The notes below the pieces were generated by a model. That model did not search any database, was not told the origin of the DNA, and was given only the letters and a program-made list of their open reading frames with translations. Of a stretch of DNA of 64,000 nt, positions 1-8,022 are shown piece by piece. The translations under genes and the position numbers were made by a program. The stretch is taken from NCBI GenBank assembly GCA_052148155.1, contig JBKQIY010000163.1, positions 26,621-90,620 of the forward strand, in the 5' to 3' direction. This stretch comes from JBBQER01 sp052148155 (GTDB lineage: Bacteria; Actinomycetota; Acidimicrobiia; IMCC26256; PALSA-610). The first letter of the stretch is position 1; each line of letters opens with the position of its first letter.

Positions 1-913
1 CGAAGACGACGTGCCGCTCGAGTCGAAGATGGTTTCCAAAGCGGTCGAGCGTGCGCAAGGCACAGTCGAAGACCGCAACTTCGAAATCCGCAAGGATGTG
101 CTGAAGTACGACGAGGTCATGAACGAGCAGCGCAAGATCATCTATCGGCGCCGCCAGCAGATCCTCGACGGTGAAGACCTACGAGACGCCGCGCTCGACG
201 CGATCGAATCCACGATCGGCAGCCTCGTCAATCAGTACTGCGGCAGCGAATTCGCTGAAGAATGGAACACCGAAGGGCTCCTCGACGACGCCCGCACCCA
301 CTTTCCGACACGGGTCACGAAAGAACAACTCGATGTCGCCGGCGACTCACAGGCCATGGAGGAGCTGCTCCACGACGACGCCACCGCGTTGTACGCCGAG
401 AAGGAAGAGTCCATCGGCGCCGAAACCCTGCGCGATATCGAACGCCGCGTCATGCTCTCGGTGATCGATCAGCATTGGCGTGAACACCTCTACGAGATGG
501 ACTACCTCCAGGAGGGCATCAACCTGCGGGCAATGGGCCAGCAGGATCCGCTCTCAGAGTGGCAGCGCGAAGGCTTCGACATGTTCGAGGCCATGATGGG
601 CCAGATCGCCGACGACTTCGTCCAGTACGTATTCCACCTGCAGGTCGTGGTCGACCAGCAGCCACAGAGCGCGGTACAGAACGTGCAATACAGCGCGCCG
701 ACCGATCCCGTGCAGGGCTCCGGCGCGATCGTTCCCGCAATGGCGTCCCAGCCCGAACTCATCATGGGCGACGGCGACGAACAGTTCCAAACGACCGGGG
801 CGGCCGAGCAGCCGGTCGTGCAGGCGCCGGTTCGGGTCGAAAAGACGCCGGGACGGAACGAACCGTGCTTCTGCGGGAGCGGCAAGAAATACAAGCTGTG
901 CCACGGTCGCTGA
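1..913 (+). CDS. secA: SecA preprotein translocase ATPase, C-terminal part (5' end outside window)
   Basis: C-terminal ~304 residues of SecA, the ATPase that drives unfolded preproteins through SecYEG. The reading frame is open from base 2, so the gene begins before the window. The visible part starts in the helicase/scaffold region (VERAQGTVEDRNFEIRKDVL, then YDEVMNEQRK), runs through the helical wing and scaffold (ALYAEKEESIGAETLRDIER, WREHLYEMDYLQEGINLR), then a Gln/Pro-rich linker. It ends in the SEC-C zinc motif CFCGSGKKYKLCHGR, the site that binds SecB or ribosomes in other bacteria. The stop codon is followed immediately by the prfB ATG, so the two genes are very likely cotranscribed. 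The secA-prfB-ftsE-ftsX order is common in actinobacteria. Confidence 0.97.
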   Translation, partial: EDDVPLESKMVSKAVERAQGTVEDRNFEIRKDVLKYDEVMNEQRKIIYRRRQQILDGEDLRDAALDAIESTIGSLVNQYCGSEFAEEWNTEGLLDDARTHFPTRVTKEQLDVAGDSQAMEELLHDDATALYAEKEESIGAETLRDIERRVMLSVIDQHWREHLYEMDYLQEGINLRAMGQQDPLSEWQREGFDMFEAMMGQIADDFVQYVFHLQVVVDQQPQSAVQNVQYSAPTDPVQGSGAIVPAMASQPELIMGDGDEQFQTTGAAEQPVVQAPVRVEKTPGRNEPCFCGSGKKYKLCHGR

Positions 914-2026
914 ATGCGCGACTTCAGCGACGACCTGGCTGAGGTATCGCGTCGCGTGCGCGAGGCGCACCGCTACCTCGGTATCGACCAAGCCCGGCAA
1001 CGTCTCGCCGCGCTCGAAACCGCGGCGTCGGCACCGGACCTGTGGGACGATCCCGACCGTGCCCGCAAGGTGAGCGGCGAACTTTCCGTCGTCCGTGACG
1101 ACGTCGAACTGGTCGACGAGCTCGAACGCCAGGTCTCCGACGCGCAAACGCTGTTCGATCTCGGACGCGAAGAAGACGACGATTCAGTCGAGTCCGAGAT
1201 CGCAGGCGAGATCGACGGTCTTCGCCGCACGCTCGACCGATTGGAGCTCCGCGCGCTTTTCAGCGGCGAGCACGACGAACGCGACGCGATATGCGAGGTC
1301 CATTCGGGCGCGGGCGGCACCGACGCACAGGATTGGGCGGCGATGGTATTACGCATGTTCACGCGCTGGGCACAGGCGAAGGACTTCACGGTCGAGATCG
1401 ACGAGACCCAAGAAGGACAAGAAGCGGGCATCACTTCCGCGACATTTATCATCAAGGGCCGCTACGCGTACGGCATGCTCGCCGGTGAGCGAGGAGTGCA
1501 CCGACTGATCCGCATCTCGCCGTTCGACGCCAATGCCCGCCGCCAGACCGCGTTCGCCTCCTTCGACTGCGTGCCCGCCCTCGAAGCCGCCGAGGAGCCC
1601 GACATCGATCCGACCGACCTCAGGATCGACACGTTCCGGTCGTCGGGCGCTGGTGGTCAGCACGTCAACGTCACCGATTCCGCGGTCCGCATCACGCACC
1701 TCCCGACCGGGATTGTCGTGTCGTGCCAGAACGAACGGTCGCAAACACAGAACAAGGCCAAGGCGATGCAGATCCTCGCCGCGCGCCTCGCCGAACGTGC
1801 CCGCGAGGAGCACCGCAAAGAGCTCGACGCCCTCTCGGGCGACAAGCGCGACGTCGCGTTCGGCAACCAAATCCGCACGTACACGCTCGCTCCGTACCAG
1901 CTCGTCAAGGACGAGCGGACGCGAGCCGAAACCGGCAATGTCCAGGCGGTCATCGACGGGGACCTCGACCAGTTCATCGAGGCCTACCTGCAGTGGCGCC
2001 GCAGCGGCGAAGGGCCGCCAGGCTAG
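914..2026 (+). CDS. prfB: Peptide chain release factor 2
   Basis: RF2, 370 aa, which recognises UGA and UAA and triggers peptidyl-tRNA hydrolysis on the ribosome. The stop-codon-reading SPF tripeptide is visible in RISPFDANARRQ (about residue 200) and the catalytic GGQ loop in RSSGAGGQHVNVTDSAVRI (about residue 243-260). The frame is continuous from the ATG with no early UGA, so the programmed +1 frameshift used by Escherichia coli prfB is absent. The ATG abuts the secA stop with no gap, suggesting translational coupling. The full-length match to the family leaves little doubt. Confidence 0.97.
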   Translation: MRDFSDDLAEVSRRVREAHRYLGIDQARQRLAALETAASAPDLWDDPDRARKVSGELSVVRDDVELVDELERQVSDAQTLFDLGREEDDDSVESEIAGEIDGLRRTLDRLELRALFSGEHDERDAICEVHSGAGGTDAQDWAAMVLRMFTRWAQAKDFTVEIDETQEGQEAGITSATFIIKGRYAYGMLAGERGVHRLIRISPFDANARRQTAFASFDCVPALEAAEEPDIDPTDLRIDTFRSSGAGGQHVNVTDSAVRITHLPTGIVVSCQNERSQTQNKAKAMQILAARLAERAREEHRKELDALSGDKRDVAFGNQIRTYTLAPYQLVKDERTRAETGNVQAVIDGDLDQFIEAYLQWRRSGEGPPG

Positions 2027-2082
2027 GATCACGCCCCGACTCCTGGGGCGCAGTCCCACCTGGTAGCGTCTTCGGGCCTCTC

Positions 2083-2769
2083 ATGATTCGATTCGAGAAC
2101 GTCAGCAAGATCTACAAGGGTGATGTCGTCGCCCTTCGTGAGATCACCCTCGACATTGCCAAGGGTGAGTTCGTGTTCCTCGTCGGGCCGTCCGGCTCGG
2201 GGAAGTCGACGCTGCTCAGACTCTTGCTGCGCGACGAGGTCGCAAGCGACGGTCGTGTGCTCGTCGCGGGACGTGACATCGGACGCCTCGGAGCGTGGAA
2301 GGTTCCACAGCTCCGCCGGAACATCGGCTGTGTCTTCCAGGACTACAAGCTGCTCACCAACAAGACCGTGTACGAGAACGTGGCGTTCGCGCTCGAAGTG
2401 ATCGGACGTCCGAAACACATCATCCGGGCTCAGGTGCCGCAGATCCTCGACCTGGTCGGGCTGTCCAAGAAGTCCGAGAACTTCCCGACGGAGCTCTCGG
2501 GCGGCGAGCAGCAGCGCGTCTCGATCGCACGCGCGTTCGTGAACCGTCCGTTGATCCTTCTCGCCGACGAACCGACCGGCAACCTCGACCCGGCCACGAC
2601 AGTCGGCATCATGCGTCTGCTCGATCGCATCAACCGTACGGGGACCACTGTGGTCATGGCCACGCACGATCAGCGGATCGTCGACGCCATGCGCCGTCGG
2701 GTGATGGAACTTGATCACGGGTCGCTCGTGCGAGACCAGGTACGCGGCGTGTACGGCGTCGGTTCCTGA
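2083..2769 (+). CDS. ftsE: Cell division ATP-binding protein FtsE
   Basis: ATPase subunit of the FtsEX complex, which couples divisome assembly to peptidoglycan hydrolase activation. 228 aa from the ATG at 2083; the open frame extends further upstream only through prfB. Walker A is GPSGSGKSTLLRLLLRD, the signature motif LSGGEQQRVSIARAF, Walker B LILLADEPTGNLDP, and the switch histidine lies in VVMATHDQRIVD. It lies 56 bp after prfB, and ftsX follows 30 bp downstream in the standard ftsEX arrangement. A TAGCGT hexamer at about 2064 could be a promoter -10 box. Confidence 0.97.
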   Translation: MIRFENVSKIYKGDVVALREITLDIAKGEFVFLVGPSGSGKSTLLRLLLRDEVASDGRVLVAGRDIGRLGAWKVPQLRRNIGCVFQDYKLLTNKTVYENVAFALEVIGRPKHIIRAQVPQILDLVGLSKKSENFPTELSGGEQQRVSIARAFVNRPLILLADEPTGNLDPATTVGIMRLLDRINRTGTTVVMATHDQRIVDAMRRRVMELDHGSLVRDQVRGVYGVGS

Positions 2770-2799
2770 ACCGACAGAAACTCTCGGAGGGGGACGATT

Positions 2800-3681
2800 G
2801 TGTCGCGACTTGCCTACTTTACGCGGGAGACACTGATCTCCCTGCGGCGCAACTTACTCATGACGTTCGCCGGTGTGATGACCGTCGCCGTCTCGCTCTT
2901 CTTGTTCGGCGGGATCCTGCTCGTCTCCCGCACCGTCGACCACGGGACCAACAAATGGAAGCACGGCGTCGAACTTGAGATCTTCATGCAGGTGAAGGCG
3001 ACCACCGCGCAGATCAATGCCGTCAACGCTCAGCTGAAATCAGATCCGAACGTCAAGAGCTTTCATTTCCTGACCCAGCAGGACGCCAAAAAAGAGTTCG
3101 ACCAGCTGTTCGCAGACCAGCCAGTCCTCGTCGAGAACGAGCCCGCGTCGGGCCTGCCGACGTCGTTCCGGGTTGTGCCGATCAAGCCGCAGCTGACCAG
3201 CGTGATCGCCAACGAATTCCAGAACGTTCCCGGCGTCGACGCAATCAACACGCCGGCGAAGGAAGTCAAGACACTGCTCAACGTGACCAAATGGATTCGG
3301 TGGGCCTTCTTCGTCTTGGCCGGTGTGCTCCTCGCATCGTCACTGTTCCTGATCGTGAACACGATTCGGCTCGCAACGTTCGCGCGCCGACGGGAGATCG
3401 AAGTCATGAAACTGGTCGGAGCGTCGAACTTCTTTGTTCGCGTGCCGTTCATGGCCGAAGGCTTCGTGCAGGGCGCGATCGGCGCTGGTTTCGCGGTCGG
3501 TCTGGTGTACTTCCTGAAATGGATCATCACGAAACTGCTGAAGAACCAGCACAACCTGCTCCAGCCGTTCTACGCCAGCTCACACGACGTGTTCGTGATC
3601 GGCGCACTCGTCCTCGCGATCGGCGCCGTCATCGGCGTGATGGGCTCGATGATCGGACTCCGCCGGTTCCTCGAGGCGTAA
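2800..3681 (+). CDS. ftsX: Cell division permease FtsX
   Basis: Membrane partner of FtsE, 293 aa. It starts at GTG 2800 behind a strong ribosome binding site (GGAGGGGG at 2786-2793). Topology is typical: an N-terminal membrane helix (residues ~20-45), a ~130-residue extracytoplasmic domain that in other bacteria contacts a cell wall hydrolase or its activator, then three C-terminal helices with the FtsX core (NTIRLATFARRREIEVMKLV, about residues 187-206). The stop at 3679-3681 directly abuts the stop of the convergent gene at 3682. No smpB or tmRNA gene follows, although smpB often does in actinobacteria. Confidence 0.96.
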   Translation: MSRLAYFTRETLISLRRNLLMTFAGVMTVAVSLFLFGGILLVSRTVDHGTNKWKHGVELEIFMQVKATTAQINAVNAQLKSDPNVKSFHFLTQQDAKKEFDQLFADQPVLVENEPASGLPTSFRVVPIKPQLTSVIANEFQNVPGVDAINTPAKEVKTLLNVTKWIRWAFFVLAGVLLASSLFLIVNTIRLATFARRREIEVMKLVGASNFFVRVPFMAEGFVQGAIGAGFAVGLVYFLKWIITKLLKNQHNLLQPFYASSHDVFVIGALVLAIGAVIGVMGSMIGLRRFLEA

Positions 3682-4572
3682 TCACCGCTGAACGGGCAGG
3701 ATCTCGTGCGCTCCTCGGCCGAGCTCGTCGTCCCAATCCTCGGGTTCGGTGAACGGAACGAGCACCAGTTTCGAGAAGCCGACCTCGACGTAACGCTCAC
3801 ACAGTTCGCGCAACCGCGGCCATCCGCGGGCGACGAGGTCGTTCGGGTCGACGCCCGGATTGCGTGAGGCCAAAAGCTCGACGAGGCGCTCGGGAAGCTT
3901 GTCGTGCGCGTAGAAGACCATCGCGCCGAAATGGTCGTCGTCGATTGTCCGGCCCGCCGCGGACGCCGCCTCTTCGATCGCCCCGCGCGACGTCTTGCAG
4001 TCTTCGGGTGTGGCGAACGACGCGAGCCAGCCGTCGGCGAGCCGCCCGACCCGACGGAGCTCCGACGGCGCCTTCCCGCCGAGCCAGACATCGAGGGGCC
4101 GTCCGGGGTGCGGCAACACGCTCATTCCTTCGTAACGGAAGTGCGTTCCGTCGTGGTCGACGCTGTCCTCCGACCACAGCCGACGGATCAGCGGGAGTGC
4201 CTCATCGAAGATCGCGGCCCGGTCGCCGCGTGCGACACCGAACGCCTGCTGCTCGAGCGGGTGTGCGATCCCCAGCCCGAAGGCGGGAAGTGCACGTCCG
4301 GCGGAAAGCACATCGAGCGTCGCCCATTCCTTGGCGAGCAGTGCAGGGCTGCGCCCGGGCAACACCTGCACACTCGTTCCGAGTTTGATCCGGCTCGTAC
4401 GGGCGGCTGCGAACGTGAGGCCGAGCATGGGGTCCGGGGCAGGGCCGCTGATGCGTTCCGAAAGCCACAACGAGTCGAACCCGTGACGCTCGATCGCCGC
4501 CGCGACCGAGCCCAGCCGTTCGCCGTCCAGCGACCGCAGGTTCCCGAGGCCGTAGCCAACACGTACCTTCAC
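3682..4572 (-). CDS. LLM-class (luciferase-like) F420/flavin-dependent oxidoreductase
   Basis: 296-aa TIM-barrel oxidoreductase of the bacterial luciferase-like family, most of whose actinobacterial members use coenzyme F420. Visible family features are the N-terminal strand with RVGYGLGNL, the FDSLWLSERI helix start, the TSRIKLGTSVQVLPGRSP segment, AFGLGIAHP and PHPGRPLDVWLGGKAPSELR, which line the cofactor pocket. The substrate cannot be read from the sequence. Convergent with ftsX with zero spacing. The acyl-CoA dehydrogenase gene ends 16 bp upstream on the same strand, so these two and the VOC gene probably form one operon reading leftward from 6338. Confidence 0.9.
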   Translation of the reverse strand: MKVRVGYGLGNLRSLDGERLGSVAAAIERHGFDSLWLSERISGPAPDPMLGLTFAAARTSRIKLGTSVQVLPGRSPALLAKEWATLDVLSAGRALPAFGLGIAHPLEQQAFGVARGDRAAIFDEALPLIRRLWSEDSVDHDGTHFRYEGMSVLPHPGRPLDVWLGGKAPSELRRVGRLADGWLASFATPEDCKTSRGAIEEAASAAGRTIDDDHFGAMVFYAHDKLPERLVELLASRNPGVDPNDLVARGWPRLRELCERYVEVGFSKLVLVPFTEPEDWDDELGRGAHEILPVQR

Positions 4573-4587
4573 CGCCCGACGCTCACA

Positions 4588-5811
4588 TCAGAATCCTGAC
4601 GGGCGCAGGTGCGCATAGCGGCCGAGCTCGCGGCGTGCGATCTGGCGCATGTGCACCTCGTCAGGTCCGTCGACGAGGTGCAAGGTGCGTGCGTGTGCGT
4701 ACATCGACGCGAGCGGCCAATCGTCGGTCACGCCGGCGCCGCCGAACAGCTGGATCGCACGGTCGATCACATCCGTCGCGACGCGAGCCGCGACCACCTT
4801 GATCGACGCGATCTCGGTCTGCGCCGCTTTCTTGCCGACCGTGTCCATCATCCACGCGGTCTTCAACGTCAGCAGCCGTACCTGCTCGATCTGCATCCGT
4901 GATTCTGCGATTCGCTCGCGGACCACGCCTTGGTCGGCGAGAGGTTTGCCGAACGCGACCCGAGTCTGGGCGCGCATGCACATCAGGTCGAGGGCCCGCT
5001 CCGCAAGCCCGATCGCCCGCATGCAGTGATGGACCCGGCCCGGTCCGAGGCGGGCCTGCGCGATCGCGAACCCGCCGCCCTCTTCGCCGAGCAGGTTCTG
5101 TTTCGAGACGCGCACGTTCTCCCACAGCGTCTCGCCGTGGCCGCCGCCCTCGGAGTGCCCGAACACCGGCAGGCCCCGCACGACCGTGACGCCAGGGCTG
5201 TCCATCGGCACCAAGATCATCGACTGCCGTCGGTGCGCGTCGGCATTGGGATCGGTCACACCCATGAACACCGCGACCTTGCAGCGCGGGTCGAGCGCCC
5301 CGCTCGTGAACCACTTGTGGCCGTTGATCACGTAGTGGTCGCCGTCGCGTTCGATGCGGCTGCAGATGTTGGTGGCATCCGACGACGCGACCCACGGCTC
5401 AGTCATCGCGAAGCACGATCGGATCTCACCGTCGAGCAGCGGCGCGAGCCACTGCTCTTGCTGCAGCGGAGTGCCGAACTGGGCGAGGATCTCCATGTTG
5501 CCGGTGTCCGGCGCCGAGCAGTTCGTCGCCTCCGACAGCAGGAACGACGTACCCATCACCTCGCACAGCGGCGCGTAGTCGAGGTTCGAGAGCTGCGCGC
5601 CAAGATCACCTTCAGGCATGAACATGTTCCACAGGTCGCGCTTGCGCGCCTCGACCTTCAAGTCCTCCATGACCGGCGGGGGGAAGTGCGGATCGCCCGA
5701 CTCGGCACGCTGCGCGCGGTAGACGGACTCGGCCGGCCGCACGATCTCGTTGTCGTACTCGACGAGACGCGTCTTGAGCTCGTAGGAGCGGGCACTGGGT
5801 GCGAAGTCCAT
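4588..5811 (-). CDS. Acyl-CoA dehydrogenase family protein
   Basis: 407-aa FAD-dependent acyl-CoA dehydrogenase. The start is ATG 5811, 8 bp after the VOC gene stop; a TAGGAGCG ribosome binding site overlaps that stop. The frame is open further upstream but only through the neighbour. Family marks: TNCSAPDTGNMEILAQFGTP, the FAD-contact block CFAMTEPWVASSDATNI, WFTSGALDPRCKVAVFMG, ALDLMCMRAQTRVAFGKPLA, and IQLFGGAGVTDDWPLASMYA near the end. The N-terminal segment KRDLWNMFMPEGDLGAQL places it with the ~400-aa ACAD10/11-like dehydrogenases acting on branched or long acyl-CoAs. Exact substrate unknown. Confidence 0.93.
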   Translation of the reverse strand: MDFAPSARSYELKTRLVEYDNEIVRPAESVYRAQRAESGDPHFPPPVMEDLKVEARKRDLWNMFMPEGDLGAQLSNLDYAPLCEVMGTSFLLSEATNCSAPDTGNMEILAQFGTPLQQEQWLAPLLDGEIRSCFAMTEPWVASSDATNICSRIERDGDHYVINGHKWFTSGALDPRCKVAVFMGVTDPNADAHRRQSMILVPMDSPGVTVVRGLPVFGHSEGGGHGETLWENVRVSKQNLLGEEGGGFAIAQARLGPGRVHHCMRAIGLAERALDLMCMRAQTRVAFGKPLADQGVVRERIAESRMQIEQVRLLTLKTAWMMDTVGKKAAQTEIASIKVVAARVATDVIDRAIQLFGGAGVTDDWPLASMYAHARTLHLVDGPDEVHMRQIARRELGRYAHLRPSGF

Positions 5812-5819
5812 CGACGCTC

Positions 5820-6338
5820 CTACGCGTTCGCGGGGAAGAACTCGACCTCGGGTACCGCCGACGCAAGCTGCGGTTTCGACGCGGTGCGCAGTTGGTGGGC
5901 TTCGGCACGGTCCGCGTCGGTCAGCGCGCGTGTCGACGAGCAGAACTCGACGGTGATGCCATTCGGGTCGTTCGTATAGATCGACGTGCACCAGCCGTGA
6001 TCGATGCGCACACATTCGAGGTCTTGGTCGAGCCACCGCTTGAGGCGCAGCTCGAGATCGTCGAGGTCGGGCGAATCGAACGCGATGTGGTTCACCCACG
6101 GCGGCAGGCCCAGACCGGTCGAGATCTCGGTCCGGTAGCCGTCGAACGACGGGACATGGAGATCCCAGATCGCGAGCATCTCGCCGTTGCCGGTGTCGTA
6201 GAACAGATGACGGGCCCACCCGGGATCGGGCGTCGGTGCAGCTTCGACCTTCACGAGCTCGAAGCCCATGGCCTCGGTGTAGAAGCGGTGGGTCGCGTCG
6301 AGGTCTCGGGTTGCGATCGCTACGTGGTGGAATGCCAT
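5820..6338 (-). CDS. VOC-family (glyoxalase/bleomycin resistance-like) protein
   Basis: 172-aa vicinal oxygen chelate protein starting MAFHHVAIATRDLDATHRFY at 6338. Metal ligands expected for a two-module VOC fold are visible: His in HHVAIATRD, a Glu region around GEMLAIWDLH, His in VNHIAFDSPDL, and the terminal Glu in DPNGITVEFCSS. Members act as dioxygenases, epimerases or glutathione transferases, and the sequence alone does not decide. It is first in a leftward operon with an acyl-CoA dehydrogenase. A CAGACT hexamer lies 6 nt before the start, a weak fit to a leaderless -10 box. It diverges from the lysoplasmalogenase gene across 27 bp. Confidence 0.88.
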   Translation of the reverse strand: MAFHHVAIATRDLDATHRFYTEAMGFELVKVEAAPTPDPGWARHLFYDTGNGEMLAIWDLHVPSFDGYRTEISTGLGLPPWVNHIAFDSPDLDDLELRLKRWLDQDLECVRIDHGWCTSIYTNDPNGITVEFCSSTRALTDADRAEAHQLRTASKPQLASAVPEVEFFPANA

Positions 6339-6365
6339 CCGTCCAGTCTGGCACGGTGTCGGATC

Positions 6366-7022
6366 ATGAACGAAGGCGTGATCGCAGCCCTCGGATCGGC
6401 GGTGGTGTTCGCGGTCGGCGACTGGGTTTCGCGCGCCGCCCACACGTCGTCGCCCGCGCGGCGCCGGCTCGAGTTCGTCTGCAAGCCAGCGACGATCCTT
6501 GCGCTCGTGATCGCGGCCGCACTCCTCGATCCCGCAACGGGAGCCGGCATCCGCCAGCGCTGGTTCGTGGCTGCGCTCGTGTGCTCACTCGTCGGCGATG
6601 TGCTCCTCATGTTGCCGCACGAACAGTTCGTGGGTGGGCTGGCCGCATTCCTCGCCGCGCACGTCTGCTACGTCGTCGGCTTCTGGACCGATGGGCCCGC
6701 CGCGGCAGCGTTCGTGGTGGCCGCGTTCGTCGTGACGGTGGCGATCGGGTCGCTTGGGCGGCGGATCCTGCCCGCGGTACGGCGCCAGGATCGCCGCCTC
6801 GTCGCACCCGTCGCGGCATACATGGTGGTGATCGGCGCCATGGTCGCGACCGCACTCGCGGTCGGGAATCCCGCGGCGGCGCTGGGCGCCGTGCTGTTCG
6901 CGGCCTCCGACTCGATGATCGCCTGGGACCGCTTCGTCGGCGGGTTCGACGGCGCCGGCGTGTGGATCATGGTGACGTACCACCTCGGCCAGGTCGGGCT
7001 CGTCGTCTCGCTGCTCCGCTGA
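6366..7022 (+). CDS. YhhN/TMEM86-type lysoplasmalogenase-like membrane protein
   Basis: 218-aa polytopic membrane protein of about eight helices. It matches the YhhN/TMEM86 family, whose characterised members hydrolyse lysoplasmalogen vinyl-ether bonds. Family features seen are CSLVGDVLLMLPHEQFVGGL (Gly-Asp in a membrane helix), AAHVCYVVGF, LFAASDSMIAWDRF and YHLGQVGLVVSLL, where the Asp and Ser-Asp residues are the conserved polar positions. Start ATG at 6366. Transcribed away from the VOC/acyl-CoA dehydrogenase operon and upstream of the HDOD gene. Enzymatic role is inferred from the family. Confidence 0.85.
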   Translation: MNEGVIAALGSAVVFAVGDWVSRAAHTSSPARRRLEFVCKPATILALVIAAALLDPATGAGIRQRWFVAALVCSLVGDVLLMLPHEQFVGGLAAFLAAHVCYVVGFWTDGPAAAAFVVAAFVVTVAIGSLGRRILPAVRRQDRRLVAPVAAYMVVIGAMVATALAVGNPAAALGAVLFAASDSMIAWDRFVGGFDGAGVWIMVTYHLGQVGLVVSLLR

Positions 7023-7078
7023 GTCGTGCCGGTGCGTCCGATGTTGAGAAACGGTCCCGCGGTGCCGATCACACGTGC

Positions 7079-7969
7079 GTGATCGACCTTGACGAGCTCG
7101 CACGGGCGGCCGCCCAACTCGAACCTCTCGCCCCCAGCGTCACCCGGCTCGCGGCGCTCGTGTGCGCCGGCGCCCCCGAACTCGGACAGGTGGTCGAAAT
7201 CGTGCGGTACGACGAGGCACTGACCGCCTCGCTCCTGCGTTCGGCGAACTCCTCGTGGAGCTCGAGTCGCGTCGAGATCACCACCGTACGCGACGCGGTG
7301 ATCAGGTTGGGCGCCAGCCCTGTCCTTGCCATGACCTTGGGCCGCAACGTCCGCAGCCGCCTCGACGACGCCGTACCCGAGTACGGGCTCGGGGAAGGGG
7401 AGCTGTGGCGCCATTCGGTCGCGGCGTCGTTGGCGGCCGAGCTGTTGGCGCCGCGTGCGCAACACCGCCCGCCGCCCGAGGCGGCGACAGCCGCGCTGTT
7501 ACACGACGTCGGCAAGCTCGTCATGGCCCGATATCTCGCACCTCCAGTGCTCGAAGCGCTCCGGGCGCACGAGGAACGAGGCCTGACAGCGATCGACGCC
7601 GAGGCCGCGGTGCTGGGCATCGACCACGCCGAGCTGGGCGCCTGGATCGCACAGGCGTGGTCGTTGCCGGACAGCCTCGTGCGCGCGATCGGCGAGCACG
7701 CACGGCCCGGAGCCGACGCCGACACGGTCGTGTACGCCGTGTATCTCGCCGACGTGGTCGCCTTGTCGGTCGGAGCCGGGACGGACGGCACGTCCTTCGC
7801 CGAAGGTCCCGATGTGGAAACCTTCGCTCGGGCAATGGGGGAGATCGGCCTTACCGCCGCCGCGTTCGACGAACTCCGGCTCCTCGTCGAGCAGCGTTTG
7901 AGCGAGGTCGAACGTCGTTTCGACGAGCAACCCTCCGTTTGCGGTGAAGGTCGTGACCACCCGGTGTGA
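7079..7969 (+). CDS. HDOD domain protein
   Basis: 296-aa HDOD protein, a regulatory relative of HD phosphohydrolases often found in signalling networks. The HDOD core spans about residues 15-210: LEPLAPSVTRLAALV, ILRYDE-like EIVRYDEALTASLLRSANSS, VRDAVIRLGASPVLAMTLG. Unlike many HDOD proteins it keeps an HD-like metal pair in ALLHDVGKLVMARY. The only in-frame start that leaves the domain intact is GTG 7079; the frame is open upstream but there it shadows the preceding gene. Partner and signal are unknown. The neighbours (lysoplasmalogenase, subtilase) give no clear clue. Confidence 0.85.
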   Translation: MIDLDELARAAAQLEPLAPSVTRLAALVCAGAPELGQVVEIVRYDEALTASLLRSANSSWSSSRVEITTVRDAVIRLGASPVLAMTLGRNVRSRLDDAVPEYGLGEGELWRHSVAASLAAELLAPRAQHRPPPEAATAALLHDVGKLVMARYLAPPVLEALRAHEERGLTAIDAEAAVLGIDHAELGAWIAQAWSLPDSLVRAIGEHARPGADADTVVYAVYLADVVALSVGAGTDGTSFAEGPDVETFARAMGEIGLTAAAFDELRLLVEQRLSEVERRFDEQPSVCGEGRDHPV

Positions 7970-8022
7970 AATACGGACGTTTGGCCCCTTGAGTCGGCCA
8001 CAGTCAGTGCCGAGATCACACT

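Noticed and set aside
914..1010. Programmed +1 frameshift in prfB
   Set aside because: The frame is continuous from the ATG, with no in-frame early UGA or slippery CUU-UGA.
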